A DNA stretch of 64,000 nucleotides, taken from the NCBI GenBank assembly GCA_016704345.1, contig JADJAH010000003.1:186001-250000 (forward strand), in the 5' to 3' direction. Below the pieces are notes generated by a model. It did not search any database and was not told where the DNA came from. It worked only from the letters and a program-made list of their open reading frames with translations. Both the position numbers and the translations under genes were made by a program. The stretch is from Ignavibacteria bacterium (GTDB lineage Bacteria; Bacteroidota; Ignavibacteria; Tepidaquicellales; Tepidaquicellaceae). This document shows positions 27,635 to 36,614 of this stretch, in pieces (the first letter of the stretch is position 1; every line of letters begins with the position of its first letter).

Positions 27635-28271
27635 TTACTTTTTTGAGGTCTTCTTAAAAATATCTCTGACACTCTTCTTATCTTCAATATTGTGCGGCAT
27701 GATTCCGAGCTTACCCTTGAAGAACATACCCGGCGCGGAATCAACATCCTGAAGCAGGTTCAGCGTCTTCATTTTGTATTCGGCAACAAGCCCCACTTCA
27801 TATGACCTGCCATGCATTTTTATCTGATCAAGAAATGCTTCATGAAAACTCAGAATATCTTTCTCTTTCACTTCAACACCTTTCTCGAGAGCTATCTCAC
27901 GCACAGCATCCATGAACTTTGCAAGATCAAAATTATTAGGGCATCTTGCAGAGCATGTAAGGCAACCGGCGCAAAGCCATGGAGTTGAAGACTTGAGCGC
28001 CTCGTCATACAGCCCAAGCTGAATTAATCTTACTACTTTATTAGGTGCAATATCCATGTAGAATCTTATCGGACAGCCGGCTGAACATTTGCCGCACTGA
28101 TAGCAAAGACTCACATCCTGAAATGTCTTTTCGGTAATTTCATCTGCAATGGTGCGGGTATGTAACTGATGATTTTCGACTGGTTGTTCCTGAGCGGTGT
28201 CCGGCGTTTGTGTCGGTGGAACGAAGCTGGCCTGAAGTTTTTTTAGTGTCTTTTATTGCATTCCCTGTCAT
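27635..28271 (-). CDS. hdrC: heterodisulfide reductase subunit C-like; apparent frameshift at an A7 run
   Basis: The protein has CYQCGKCSAGCP and CAGCLTCSARCP, two [4Fe-4S] sites as in HdrC. The 5' end is odd. The frame stays open well upstream of the first CxxC and encodes HdrC-like sequence (TIADEITEKTFQDVSLCYQC), but holds no ATG, GTG or TTG except a GTG inside the conserved region. An ATG at 28271, preceded by AGGCGGA, opens the neighbouring frame, and dropping one A from the A7 run (T7 on plus, 28238-28244) joins it to the hdrC frame, giving 211 residues. This is either a sequence error or slippage on A7. It is the first gene of the seven-gene set. Confidence 0.85.
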
Positions 28272-28515
28272 GATCTTATCCGCCTTTCGGGTCTCTGAAT
28301 TCCGGAAGATGTTTTGTTAACTCCGGAAAACTTTGTTTGAAAGACTATCTTTGAATCATCAAATTTTACTCACAACAACGTACTTATTTTGACCTCTTAG
28401 ATAAATGCAAAAGGAAATCCCTATCCGGAATACTGAGTACACGATTGACGGGAGGCAGGCGCAGCCGGTGGAACTGCTGACTCACTGAACTTGCGAGAAA
28501 TGAGAATATTTTTAC

Positions 28516-28539
28516 AAACTATGACACAGGTCATAGTTT
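28516..28539. promoter_or_regulatory. perfect 10-base inverted repeat, candidate operator
   Basis: AAACTATGAC, a 4-base spacer ACAG, then GTCATAGTTT: ten of ten bases pair. The TGAC-N4-GTCA core resembles sites of CRP/FNR-superfamily regulators such as DNR/NnrR. No T-run follows, so it is not a terminator. It lies in the divergent region and could act on either side. Confidence 0.6.
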
Positions 28540-28556
28540 CTAAGAACCTTTTCACA

Positions 28557-28564
28557 TAAGTTTG
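28557..28564 (+). promoter_or_regulatory. possible -7 promoter box (TAAGTTTG)
   Basis: Matches the Bacteroidota-type TAnnTTTG element, 16 bases before the ATG at 28581. No TTG was found at the usual -33 distance, but the perfect inverted repeat ends there, as expected at an activator-dependent promoter. Tentative. Confidence 0.3.
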
Positions 28565-28580
28565 TATAAAGGAAGTTATT

Positions 28581-29733
28581 ATGAAACACACCTCACATAT
28601 CCGCGCAGTCAGGTTTCTTTCGGGCCTGTTTTATTTCTTCAGCGTCTTCATGCTGATTGCTCTGCCCGAGCATCTTCATTCTCAGTGGTTACCTCAAAGC
28701 ATTCCGGTAAATGAACCTATGTTGGGCTTAGAGTTTGTAAATGAAAACATCGGCTGGGCGATTACATACAATACTTCAACTTCTGATACCGCGTACATAA
28801 TTCAAACAACAAATGGCGGTATGAACTGGCATATTCAATTCAGAGGGGATGTCGGGCTTTATTGCATAGATGCTTTGGACGACAATATTTGCTATGCAGG
28901 AGGAGCAGATACCAGTGGATTTGCAATATTCTTAAAAACAACCAATGGAGGTTTGAATTGGGAAAGTACCATTGTAAGTAACATTTTGATTATGACGGAG
29001 ATGTTTTTTGTAAATGCGGATGCAGGCTATGCTTGTGATGGATTTTTTGGAGGAGTAAAAATGACAACAAACGGTGGAATAAGCTGGATAGCCAGGAATA
29101 ATGGATTGAATATAAGCAGGCCAAGTACGCTCTATTTCTTAAACCAAGACACCGGATATTGCGGAGGAAACTTTAAATTATTTAAGACAACAAATGCTGG
29201 TGTGAATTGGAGTGAAATATTTGACTTCTCGATCTTTGGAAGCAGAAGACCTCTAACATTACAATTCTTGAATAATGATAAGGGCTGGGCCGGCTTAACA
29301 AATAATGGAGTTGGAATAACAACAAATGGTGGAAGCAATTGGAATTTAGTTATTCCGGTTACGACTATTGGATCATACGAAATTCAAGGTCTATCTTTTG
29401 TAAATGACTCGGTAGGCTGGGCAGGGCCTCATATCAGTGAAAGAATTTATAAAACACAAAATGGTGGATTAAACTGGGTTGAGCAAAATCCGCACGTTTG
29501 GGGATCCAGATCAATTTCATTCATAGATACAGTGATCGGATGGACAGGGTATTTAGGGATTTCAAGAACCACAAACGGCGGATTAACTTATATCAGCGGA
29601 CTATAATTCAGAAACACCGAAGTCTTTCAGCCTACAGCAGAATTATCCCAACCCGTTCAATCCTACAACGAAGATCAGCTTTACGATAATTGAAAGTTCA
29701 GAAGTTTCACTGACTGTTTATGACATTCCTTGA
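28581..29733 (+). pseudogene. secreted YCF48/BNR-type protein with degraded type IX sorting domain
   Basis: The open frame to 29606 gives 341 residues: signal peptide and propeller repeats (TTNGGMNWH, TTNGGLNWE, TTNGGISWI, TTNAGVNWS, TQNGGLNWV). Just after its TAA, in the +1 frame, 29611-29733 encodes SLQQNYPNPFNPTTKISFTI and VSLTVYDIP then TGA. That is the first half of a type IX sorting domain, shifted out of frame and cut short before the GREV region. The gene therefore probably once encoded a type IX secreted protein and now lacks a working C-terminal signal. Confidence 0.75.
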
Positions 29734-29799
29734 GTTGAAAATAATCAAGTATTCTTTAAATGGCTTAAATAATAAATCTTAATCTGAAAGGAAAGAATT

Positions 29800-31907
29800 A
29801 TGAATAAGGTCTTATCCTTTTGTATAATTCTCTTGAACTTATTTGTCTCGGAATCAATCTCACAGACGAAAGAATTTACAATTGCTTTCAGCGGGACATA
29901 TCCTAATTGGGATCCGGCAACCAACAGTGCGAATTGGTTTCTCTATGATGAGTTGAAAATGAATCTCTGGCAGGGCTGGGGAATCGGCGAGGCAAATTCG
30001 CACGGGTTCATACTGGACAGTCTTGCAGCACATAACATTTCGGGATATTTCCAGCCTGATACGCTAATTCAACACGTGTTTGGTAAGGTAGTGATTCATC
30101 AGGCAGAGCAAAACACACAGGAAAGTTTCAGATACAGGAATCATTTTCTGGGAGAAGACATAACCGAGACATTCATGGGAGAGAACGTGACAGCCCGTTT
30201 CTTTGACGTTAATACAGTTCCTCCCGGTGAATGAGAGGTACATCCTGTTCCGGTACTGACGGGAGTTAAGGAAAATGCTGTGCACTCGTTTTCCGGATTG
30301 GTACTCGATCCGAAATTTCAAGCGTTTTGGGATACAATTGTCGGACAACATCGTAACAACTGGTATATAAAACCGAGGATGAGAATAGATTCTGCTGATG
30401 CTCATGGGCCAGCAAGAAATGTTATCAAAATTGTTGTAAGAGCTTTTAATGGAGATATTATTTTGAACAGCAAAACATTTCTACAATTTTTTAAACCAGA
30501 ATAACTACAATGGAAAGTTCTTAGAAGATTTCTTGCCAAATGGAATATTAATTCCAGGCGATACAACATCTACGGGTATCAATGAAGGCTTTCCATCCGG
30601 TCTTGACCACAGGGACAAATACGAATATTTCGATTCCTGTAAAGTTGATTTTGAGATACACTGGTATAAAGATGTAAGCGTTTGGATAGACTATGTGAAG
30701 ATAATGGATGAGCCGGCGTATGAACTTCTTAGCCCTAATAGTATAATTAAGGAAAGGATTAAAAATCAAATTCAACGTTTGATTAATCATTCCGGAGGAA
30801 GTAAAGTAAAAGGCTTTTATACTGAAGAGATGGAGTATACCAATCTTAGTTGTCTTGAGTTCATTCAGGATTCAATAATTCCATTGGCCGTTAGCAATCA
30901 GTCAGTAAGAATGAACTGCCTTCTTAATCCATGGAGCTTTCAGCACAATCTCCGAAGCATTGACAGTGCAAACCGGTACGAAGAGTACTTGGACAGAGTA
31001 AAACCTCCTGAATTATACCTTGCGGTTTATCCCGAGCAGGGACCATATGGCGACTACCGGGCACCGTTACCTAATAATATAGATTCTTTTTATTTCCCTT
31101 CAGATCAGCCTCCGGAAGTAAAAGAAAAGTTTGAAGATTTCTTTTTTGAACCGTCTAATAATTTCATAATATCAACAACAGCTTATAACCAGAACTTACA
31201 AACGATCTGGACTAAATATGAAAATCTTCTTGAATATTTTAAGGGCGAAGTATTGTCTCGTGGCAAAGATTATGTTTCTTTGATTCAATTACTCCATGAG
31301 CATCTCAAACATGATCACCCCTCAATAATCCAAACAAGCCGAAAATCTTAACGGAAATCTCACCAAAACATTTTTAAGTCAGGTAAATAAACAAACCCGC
31401 TAGATAAAGTCACTCGAAGAGAAGGTAACCAAGAATGAAGCAACAGACGGCGAGAAGAAAAAGTGTCAGGGAATAAGAACGCTGAAGGAAGTTGTAAAAC
31501 CCAGAAAGCCGCAAACTGTAGCTATGCATGTTTCATTGATCTCTGATGACTTAAGCAGAATAATGAAGTCAACCGGCGGTGAAGTATCAGACGAGTATGA
31601 GGCGAACATTCTTCCGAATGAATTCGCTTTGTATCAGAACTATCCAAATCCGTTCAATCCTGCGACTAAGATTTCCTTTGATCTTCCGAAAGACTCAAGA
31701 GTGAATTTAGTTGTTTATGATCTTCTCGGCAGAGAAGTTACTAGGCTTGTAAATAACGAGTTCAAAGTTGCAGGCAAGTACACTTATGATTTCAATGCTG
31801 CATCGCTTTCGAGCGGAGTTTATTTCTACAGGCTTGTGGTGAGCTCGTCGAACCAATTGGAAGCCGGAAGGTTTTCGGAGACGAAGAGAATGGTATTACT
31901 GAAATAG
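29800..31907 (+). pseudogene. broken gene for a secreted type IX cargo protein
   Basis: Four open segments together look like one decayed gene. 29800-30234 starts with a signal peptide (MNKVLSFCIILLNLFVSE). After a TGA the same frame continues from 30235 (EVHPVPVLTGVKENAVHSFS). A frameshift near 30480-30490 (T6 run) leads to the segment ending at 31351 (LNQNNYNGKFLEDFLPNG, KGFYTEEMEYTNLSCLEF). Past further disruptions, including an in-frame TAG at 31401, 31524-31907 encodes an intact type IX sorting domain with YQNYPNPFNPATKISFDL, YDLLGREV and SSGVYFYRLV. I do not recognise the central domain. Confidence 0.7.
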
Positions 31908-31929
31908 TGACAAATGTCCCCTCATAAAA

Positions 31930-31950
31930 TGTTAACTTTGAGAGTTAACA
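31930..31950. promoter_or_regulatory. 7-base inverted repeat
   Basis: TGTTAAC, 7-base spacer, GTTAACA, perfect, shortly after the broken cargo gene and 15 bases before a short reading frame. No T-run follows. It could be an operator or the end of a lost mobile element. Confidence 0.35.
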
Positions 31951-31965
31951 AAGAAAGGGGTTAAA

Positions 31966-32076
31966 ATGAAAGAACAATTATGTAGAAATAGACACAGAAC
32001 ATTAGAGGTAAAGTTCATATACGAATTGCTTAATTCAATTGAACTGTCATCAAAGATGAGAATGCGATTTTGGTGA
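31966..32076 (+). CDS. short reading frame, possible gene remnant
   Basis: ATG after a GGGG-containing leader, then 36 codons beginning MKEQLCRNRHRTLEVKFIYE. A second frame at 32043-32180 stays open for 45 codons (containing IIDESPGVFSEKLDMTLIFH). Together they may be a frameshifted scrap of a larger gene, but I cannot assign a family and chance cannot be excluded. Confidence 0.2.
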   Translation: MKEQLCRNRHRTLEVKFIYELLNSIELSSKMRMRFW

Positions 32077-32168
32077 AAGCACGGATCATAGATGAATCAC
32101 CGGGAGTATTTTCTGAGAAGTTAGATATGACTCTGATCTTTCATGAAGCACATCGTGAATTCTCACTA

Positions 32169-33773
32169 CTAATTTCGTGAACTCTTTCTCAGATACACAA
32201 TGTATTCATCGAAATAGTATCTGTCAAAATTATCTTTCACAAACCAATCATTATACTGATGCAAAAACTTTTCTTCCAGTCCGGGAAACATAGCAATGCA
32301 AGAAATGTCGTTCGTGCTTTTTGTTGAATCAAAATAGTAGCTTCTGAAATATTTCATTGTATAGTTCTCTGTGATCCTGTAAAGGGCTGTGTCATTGTAA
32401 GGGTAATGAACAGTATCAATCTTAATGAAGCTGAAATTCATCTTTGCACTGTCACCGGAATTGTTCAAATAAATAAAAAGAGATCTGCCGTATCCCCAAT
32501 GCATAACCGGATCCATTACAACGAGAATGTTTGAGTAATTATCAGTATTAACTTCGATTGTGCTCAGCATCGCTGTCATAGCTCTTCTTTCGTTATTATA
32601 TATCATAACATCCGGCAGAGCATAAGTCAGAGTTTGCTGAATGATCAGAACTGCGGTAAGGCATACAAACGTATACTTGCTGAATTTGGATAGGCGCTTT
32701 GAATCAAATATGATCTTCATCAGGTATGTGACAACAACCGAAAAGCCAAGCATGAACGGAACATAGTATCTCCATCTGATTCCTGATTTATAGTAAATAG
32801 CAAATTGCGGAATGATCACAAGCGCAGACAGAACAAACAGGTTAAGGAAATATCCGATGAGTTTTTTTGAAAAACTTCTGAAGCCTGGAATTCCCGGCAT
32901 AAGAAATTCTCTGATAAGAATTATTAAGATACCAAGCAGTATGAGATAAAAAATTTCGTATGTGAAAAGAGAGGCAAAGAAATCAAAAATTATTTTGGTG
33001 CTGAACATACTTTCATTAACACCTGCGTATACTATTTTACTGGTTCCTACTCTCAAAATAATAAATGCAATGCATGCTGTCATGTATAAAAGAGGAACAA
33101 TGACGAGAAGCTTGTTTTGTTTAAATGAATTACAAATTCCTAAGTTAGTCCTGACCGAATACAGCCATAAATACATAAACAAAACTGCAGGAACCACTAG
33201 CGTGAAGCTTTCCTTACACAAAGGTAATATTAACAAAGACAGAATGAATCCGGATCTGAAGAAAAAATTGTTCCTCTTGCCTGTGCTGACAAGCGCACCT
33301 AAGAATAAGGAAACGGAAAGAACGAACATGCCTATGTTTTCAGAATCGGCAATCTGGCACCAGATTATTGCGGCGGGATTTACGAGTGTTAGAAAAACGA
33401 AGAGTAATGATTGCATCAACGAAAACCCTGCAAGAGAAGCGGATTTGTAGAGAAGAAACGAAGTCATCAGGCAAAGCAATACCGTGTAACAAGCCCACAA
33501 CTGAAAATTGGTTCCGAACATTTTAACTTCCATCACTCTGTGAAGTGCCCAGAAAGGTCTGAAGCGCCAGTTGGAGTCGAACTGCAGGTAGTTCTTAGCA
33601 ACATGTGCGAAGGAAGAAGTGTTCAGCTTCTCATTTAGCTGAATAATCTCATGATCATCAATGAAATGATAACCGGAGGTGAATGTACCCGTATAGAGAA
33701 ACATTCCAAGCCAGAAAACAATAATGAACCCAAAAGCAGATACGTCTCTATAGTCACAATTGAGATAATTCAT
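32169..33773 (-). CDS. multi-spanning GT-C-like glycosyltransferase family protein
   Basis: 534 residues with about ten hydrophobic segments, then a soluble C-terminal part of roughly 120 residues. The first predicted extracytoplasmic loop contains HFIDDHEII, an acidic pair after helix 1 like the catalytic DD/DE motifs of GT-C glycosyltransferases. It would use lipid-linked sugars at the outer face of the inner membrane. Substrate unknown; other polytopic membrane proteins cannot be excluded. It stands alone, convergent with the decayed cargo gene. Confidence 0.6.
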   Translation of the reverse strand: MNYLNCDYRDVSAFGFIIVFWLGMFLYTGTFTSGYHFIDDHEIIQLNEKLNTSSFAHVAKNYLQFDSNWRFRPFWALHRVMEVKMFGTNFQLWACYTVLLCLMTSFLLYKSASLAGFSLMQSLLFVFLTLVNPAAIIWCQIADSENIGMFVLSVSLFLGALVSTGKRNNFFFRSGFILSLLILPLCKESFTLVVPAVLFMYLWLYSVRTNLGICNSFKQNKLLVIVPLLYMTACIAFIILRVGTSKIVYAGVNESMFSTKIIFDFFASLFTYEIFYLILLGILIILIREFLMPGIPGFRSFSKKLIGYFLNLFVLSALVIIPQFAIYYKSGIRWRYYVPFMLGFSVVVTYLMKIIFDSKRLSKFSKYTFVCLTAVLIIQQTLTYALPDVMIYNNERRAMTAMLSTIEVNTDNYSNILVVMDPVMHWGYGRSLFIYLNNSGDSAKMNFSFIKIDTVHYPYNDTALYRITENYTMKYFRSYYFDSTKSTNDISCIAMFPGLEEKFLHQYNDWFVKDNFDRYYFDEYIVYLRKSSRN

Positions 33774-34035
33774 TATTTCTTTCTATTCTACTGATTGAAC
33801 TGATTATTGAGCTCTTCACATCTGATGCAACTTAACAAATATCTCCGGACAATAAACATTCAAAAAGAATATTGCGATCAGACAAGAATCTGTTGATTAC
33901 ACAACACACAATATTCTGTTTGAACAGAATCCGAATTGCCTAAACTTTTAGCAAAGCATTTTTCTAATTGACTCGAAGAAATTATTGGCGGTTCAACTAT
34001 ATACTAATTCACGGATACTTTTCCTAAATTTGTCC

Positions 34036-34389
34036 ATGGACCTTGAAGCATTTCGAAAATACTGCCTTTCAAAAAAAGGAGTGAGTGAAGGATTTCCTTT
34101 CGGAGAAGACACGCTTGTGTTTAAAGTAATGGGAAAGATTTTTGCCATCACTTCATTTGAACAACCACTGAGCGTCAATCTAAAATGTGATCCTGAAAAA
34201 GCAGTTGAACTCCGCGAAAGCTACGAAGATGTTCAACCGGGCTATCACATGAACAAGAAGCACTGGAATACTGTTAATTTTGAGGGGGAAATTTCTGTAA
34301 GAGAACTCAAGGAGATGACTGACCATTCGTATGAACTTGTAGTCAACTCGCTTACAAAGAAGTTGAAGGAAGAGTTGTTGCGGCTGTAA
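34036..34389 (+). CDS. MmcQ/YjbR family DNA-binding protein
   Basis: 117 residues from the ATG at 34036 (MDLEAFRKYCLSKKGVSEGF). The CyaY-like fold of MmcQ/YjbR is indicated by FPFGEDTLVFKVMGKIFA, LSVNLKCDPEKA and GYHMNKKHWNTV. A longer in-frame start at 33985 adds 17 residues not typical of the family. Function of the family is poorly defined; DNA binding is reported for some members. Confidence 0.9.
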   Translation: MDLEAFRKYCLSKKGVSEGFPFGEDTLVFKVMGKIFAITSFEQPLSVNLKCDPEKAVELRESYEDVQPGYHMNKKHWNTVNFEGEISVRELKEMTDHSYELVVNSLTKKLKEELLRL

Positions 34390-34479
34390 AAGAAACTGCC
34401 ATGCGGGAAGAATTCAGATTAACTGCTGAAGACTTCTGAGAGAGAAGCGAATATTATTCACATAAATAGTGAACACTAA

Positions 34480-36060
34480 ATGAAAAAATCTATCGAGCTT
34501 GTGCTCGATCCCGAGATTGCGTTTGACGATACAAAGCTTAATCAAGTTGTCAGAACACACCTCCGTCTTAAAGCTGAAGATGAGTTTACGATAATCAAGC
34601 AGCGCCGGTCAGTTGATGCGAGAAGCAGAAACCCGCTGATCAATTATTCATTCGATATATACATCAATGAATCTCCCGAACCGGAATCTCCCGTAAGCAG
34701 CAACTACAAAGATGTTTCATCCTCCAAGGAAGTAATCATTGTCGGAGCCGGACCTGCAGGATATTTTGCTGCTCTTGAACTTATTGAACAAGGGATGAAG
34801 CCTGTAATTTTTGACAGGGGCAAGGATGTCCGTAGCAGAAGAAAAGATCTTCGCGCCATACAGCAATTCAGCGAAGTGAATCCGGATTCAAATTACTGCT
34901 TCGGCGAAGGAGGTGCGGGCACTTACTCTGACGGCAAACTCTACACACGATCTCACAAACGCGGAGATATAAGCAAGGCGTTGAAAATACTCGTTGAGCA
35001 CGGAGCAACATCCGACATACTTGTAGATGCACATCCGCATATCGGCTCAAACAAACTTCCGGTTGTAGTTCAGAATCTGCGTGAAACAATTCTCAAATGC
35101 GGAGGAGAAGTCCATTTCAATTCACTTGTTACCGACTTCATCATTCGCGAAAGCAAATGTCTCGGTGTCATAATCAACAACAGTGAAGAGCACCTTGCAG
35201 GCGCAGTGATACTTGCTGCAGGACATTCGGCAAGAGACATTTTCTATCTTCTTCACAGCAAAGAAGTTAAGATTGAGAACAAGCCCTTTGCATTGGGTGT
35301 AAGAGCGGAGCATCCGCAGGCATTGATTGATGAAATTCAGTACAGACAAAATCCGCGAAGCGAATTTCTTCCGGCGGCAAGTTACAAGCTTGCAACTCAA
35401 GTGCTTGGAAGAGGCGTCTATTCATTCTGCATGTGTCCCGGAGGATTGATTGTTCCCGCCGCCACTTCTCCCGGAGAGATGGTAGTAAACGGAATGTCCA
35501 TGTCGAGAAGAGATTCTGAGTTTGCGAATTCAGGAATAGTTGTAGCGATAGAAGAAGAGGATCTTAAGGACTTTGAACAGCACGGCGAACTGCGTGGTTT
35601 AGAATTTCAGAAAAGTGTTGAGAAGAAATTTTTCGATGCAGGCGACAGTTCACAAAAAGCTCCCGCACAGAGAATGACAGATTTTACAGAGCAAAAAGAA
35701 TCCGCCATCATTGGCAAGACTTCCTACATACCCGGTGTTTATGGATATGAACTTAATCAGCTTCTTCCACAACAAGTGGGACGCCGATTGAGAATTGCGA
35801 TGAAGGATTTTGGGAAGAAGATGAAAGGATATTTTACTGAAGAAGCATATCTGGTTGGAATTGAATCCAGGACAAGTTCGCCTGTAAGAATTCCTCGTGA
35901 CAAACTAACTTACGAACATATTGAGATCAAAGGACTTTACCCGAGCGGAGAAGGAGCGGGATATGCAGGCGGCATTATCTCGGCTGCCCTCGACGGACAG
36001 AATACGGCGAAGGCAGTTGCATCAATGCATTCCGGCAAGAGCTCCGACTATTCAACATAA
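34480..36060 (+). CDS. FAD-dependent oxidoreductase (COG2509-like)
   Basis: 526 residues. About 85 N-terminal residues precede the FAD-binding motif VIIVGAGPAGYFAALELIEQG. The middle carries NYCFGEGGAGTYSDGKLYTR, a hallmark of this uncharacterised dehydrogenase family, and the C-terminus ends GLYPSGEGAGYAGGIISAALDG, the second flavin-contacting motif. Substrate unknown. It lies 90 bases after the MmcQ/YjbR gene on the same strand. Confidence 0.9.
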   Translation: MKKSIELVLDPEIAFDDTKLNQVVRTHLRLKAEDEFTIIKQRRSVDARSRNPLINYSFDIYINESPEPESPVSSNYKDVSSSKEVIIVGAGPAGYFAALELIEQGMKPVIFDRGKDVRSRRKDLRAIQQFSEVNPDSNYCFGEGGAGTYSDGKLYTRSHKRGDISKALKILVEHGATSDILVDAHPHIGSNKLPVVVQNLRETILKCGGEVHFNSLVTDFIIRESKCLGVIINNSEEHLAGAVILAAGHSARDIFYLLHSKEVKIENKPFALGVRAEHPQALIDEIQYRQNPRSEFLPAASYKLATQVLGRGVYSFCMCPGGLIVPAATSPGEMVVNGMSMSRRDSEFANSGIVVAIEEEDLKDFEQHGELRGLEFQKSVEKKFFDAGDSSQKAPAQRMTDFTEQKESAIIGKTSYIPGVYGYELNQLLPQQVGRRLRIAMKDFGKKMKGYFTEEAYLVGIESRTSSPVRIPRDKLTYEHIEIKGLYPSGEGAGYAGGIISAALDGQNTAKAVASMHSGKSSDYST

Positions 36061-36161
36061 TTAGTATGAATTAATCTGAGTGAAGTTTTATATCTAACAG
36101 TGATCATGATTGAGTGATTGTTTGGAGTAATTATTCCACTTAAAAAATAAAAACAATTTTT

Positions 36162-36614
36162 ATGGAGATAATCAAAGCAGAGATTCGTAATCTGGAAACA
36201 GTTGCCGAACTGTTTGATATGTACCGCCAGTTTTACGAACAACCGCCTGACATCGTAGCGGCCAGAGAATTTATTTTTCAGAGGATGTCTAACAATGAAT
36301 CTGTGATCTTTCTTGCGACGAATGATACAGGAAACGGAATGGGATTTGTTCAGCTATATCCAAGCTATACATCAGTCGGCATGAAAAGAATGTGGATACT
36401 TAACGACTTGTTTGTTCACGCAAATCACCGGAGAAAAGGCGTAGCAGAAGGTCTGCTGGATACATGCAGACAGTTCAGCACAGAAGGGGGAGCTAAGGGT
36501 TTGATTCTCGAAACTCGAAACTCCAATGCGCCGGCAAGAGCGCTTTACGAAAAATACGGATTCGAGTTTGACAATGAACACGCCTACTATTTTCTAAGCA
36601 CATCTAATGAATGA
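36162..36614 (+). CDS. GNAT family N-acetyltransferase
   Basis: 150 residues. The acetyl-CoA loop is HRRKGVAEGLLDTCRQF, preceded by WILNDLFVHANHRRKG, and the end has TRNSNAPARALYEKYGFEFD. Substrate unknown. Its stop overlaps the start of the photolyase gene as ATGA, so the two are translationally coupled. Confidence 0.9.
   Translation: MEIIKAEIRNLETVAELFDMYRQFYEQPPDIVAAREFIFQRMSNNESVIFLATNDTGNGMGFVQLYPSYTSVGMKRMWILNDLFVHANHRRKGVAEGLLDTCRQFSTEGGAKGLILETRNSNAPARALYEKYGFEFDNEHAYYFLSTSNE

Larger units (their letters stand above)
28272..28580. promoter_or_regulatory. divergent control region upstream of hdrC
   Basis: About 309 bases between the hdr/flx set (minus) and the propeller pseudogene (plus), so it should hold the hdr promoter. 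Its clearest element is the perfect inverted repeat at 28516-28539. No coding sequence was seen. Confidence 0.55.

Noticed and set aside
31930..32076. Inverted repeat plus short frame as an insertion-sequence end
   Set aside because: No transposase motif, no matching second end and no target-site duplication could be found; kept only as a low-confidence remnant.
34025..34032. TAAATTTG matching the TAnnTTTG promoter box
   Set aside because: It lies 3 bases before the MmcQ/YjbR start codon, too close to place a transcription start before the gene.
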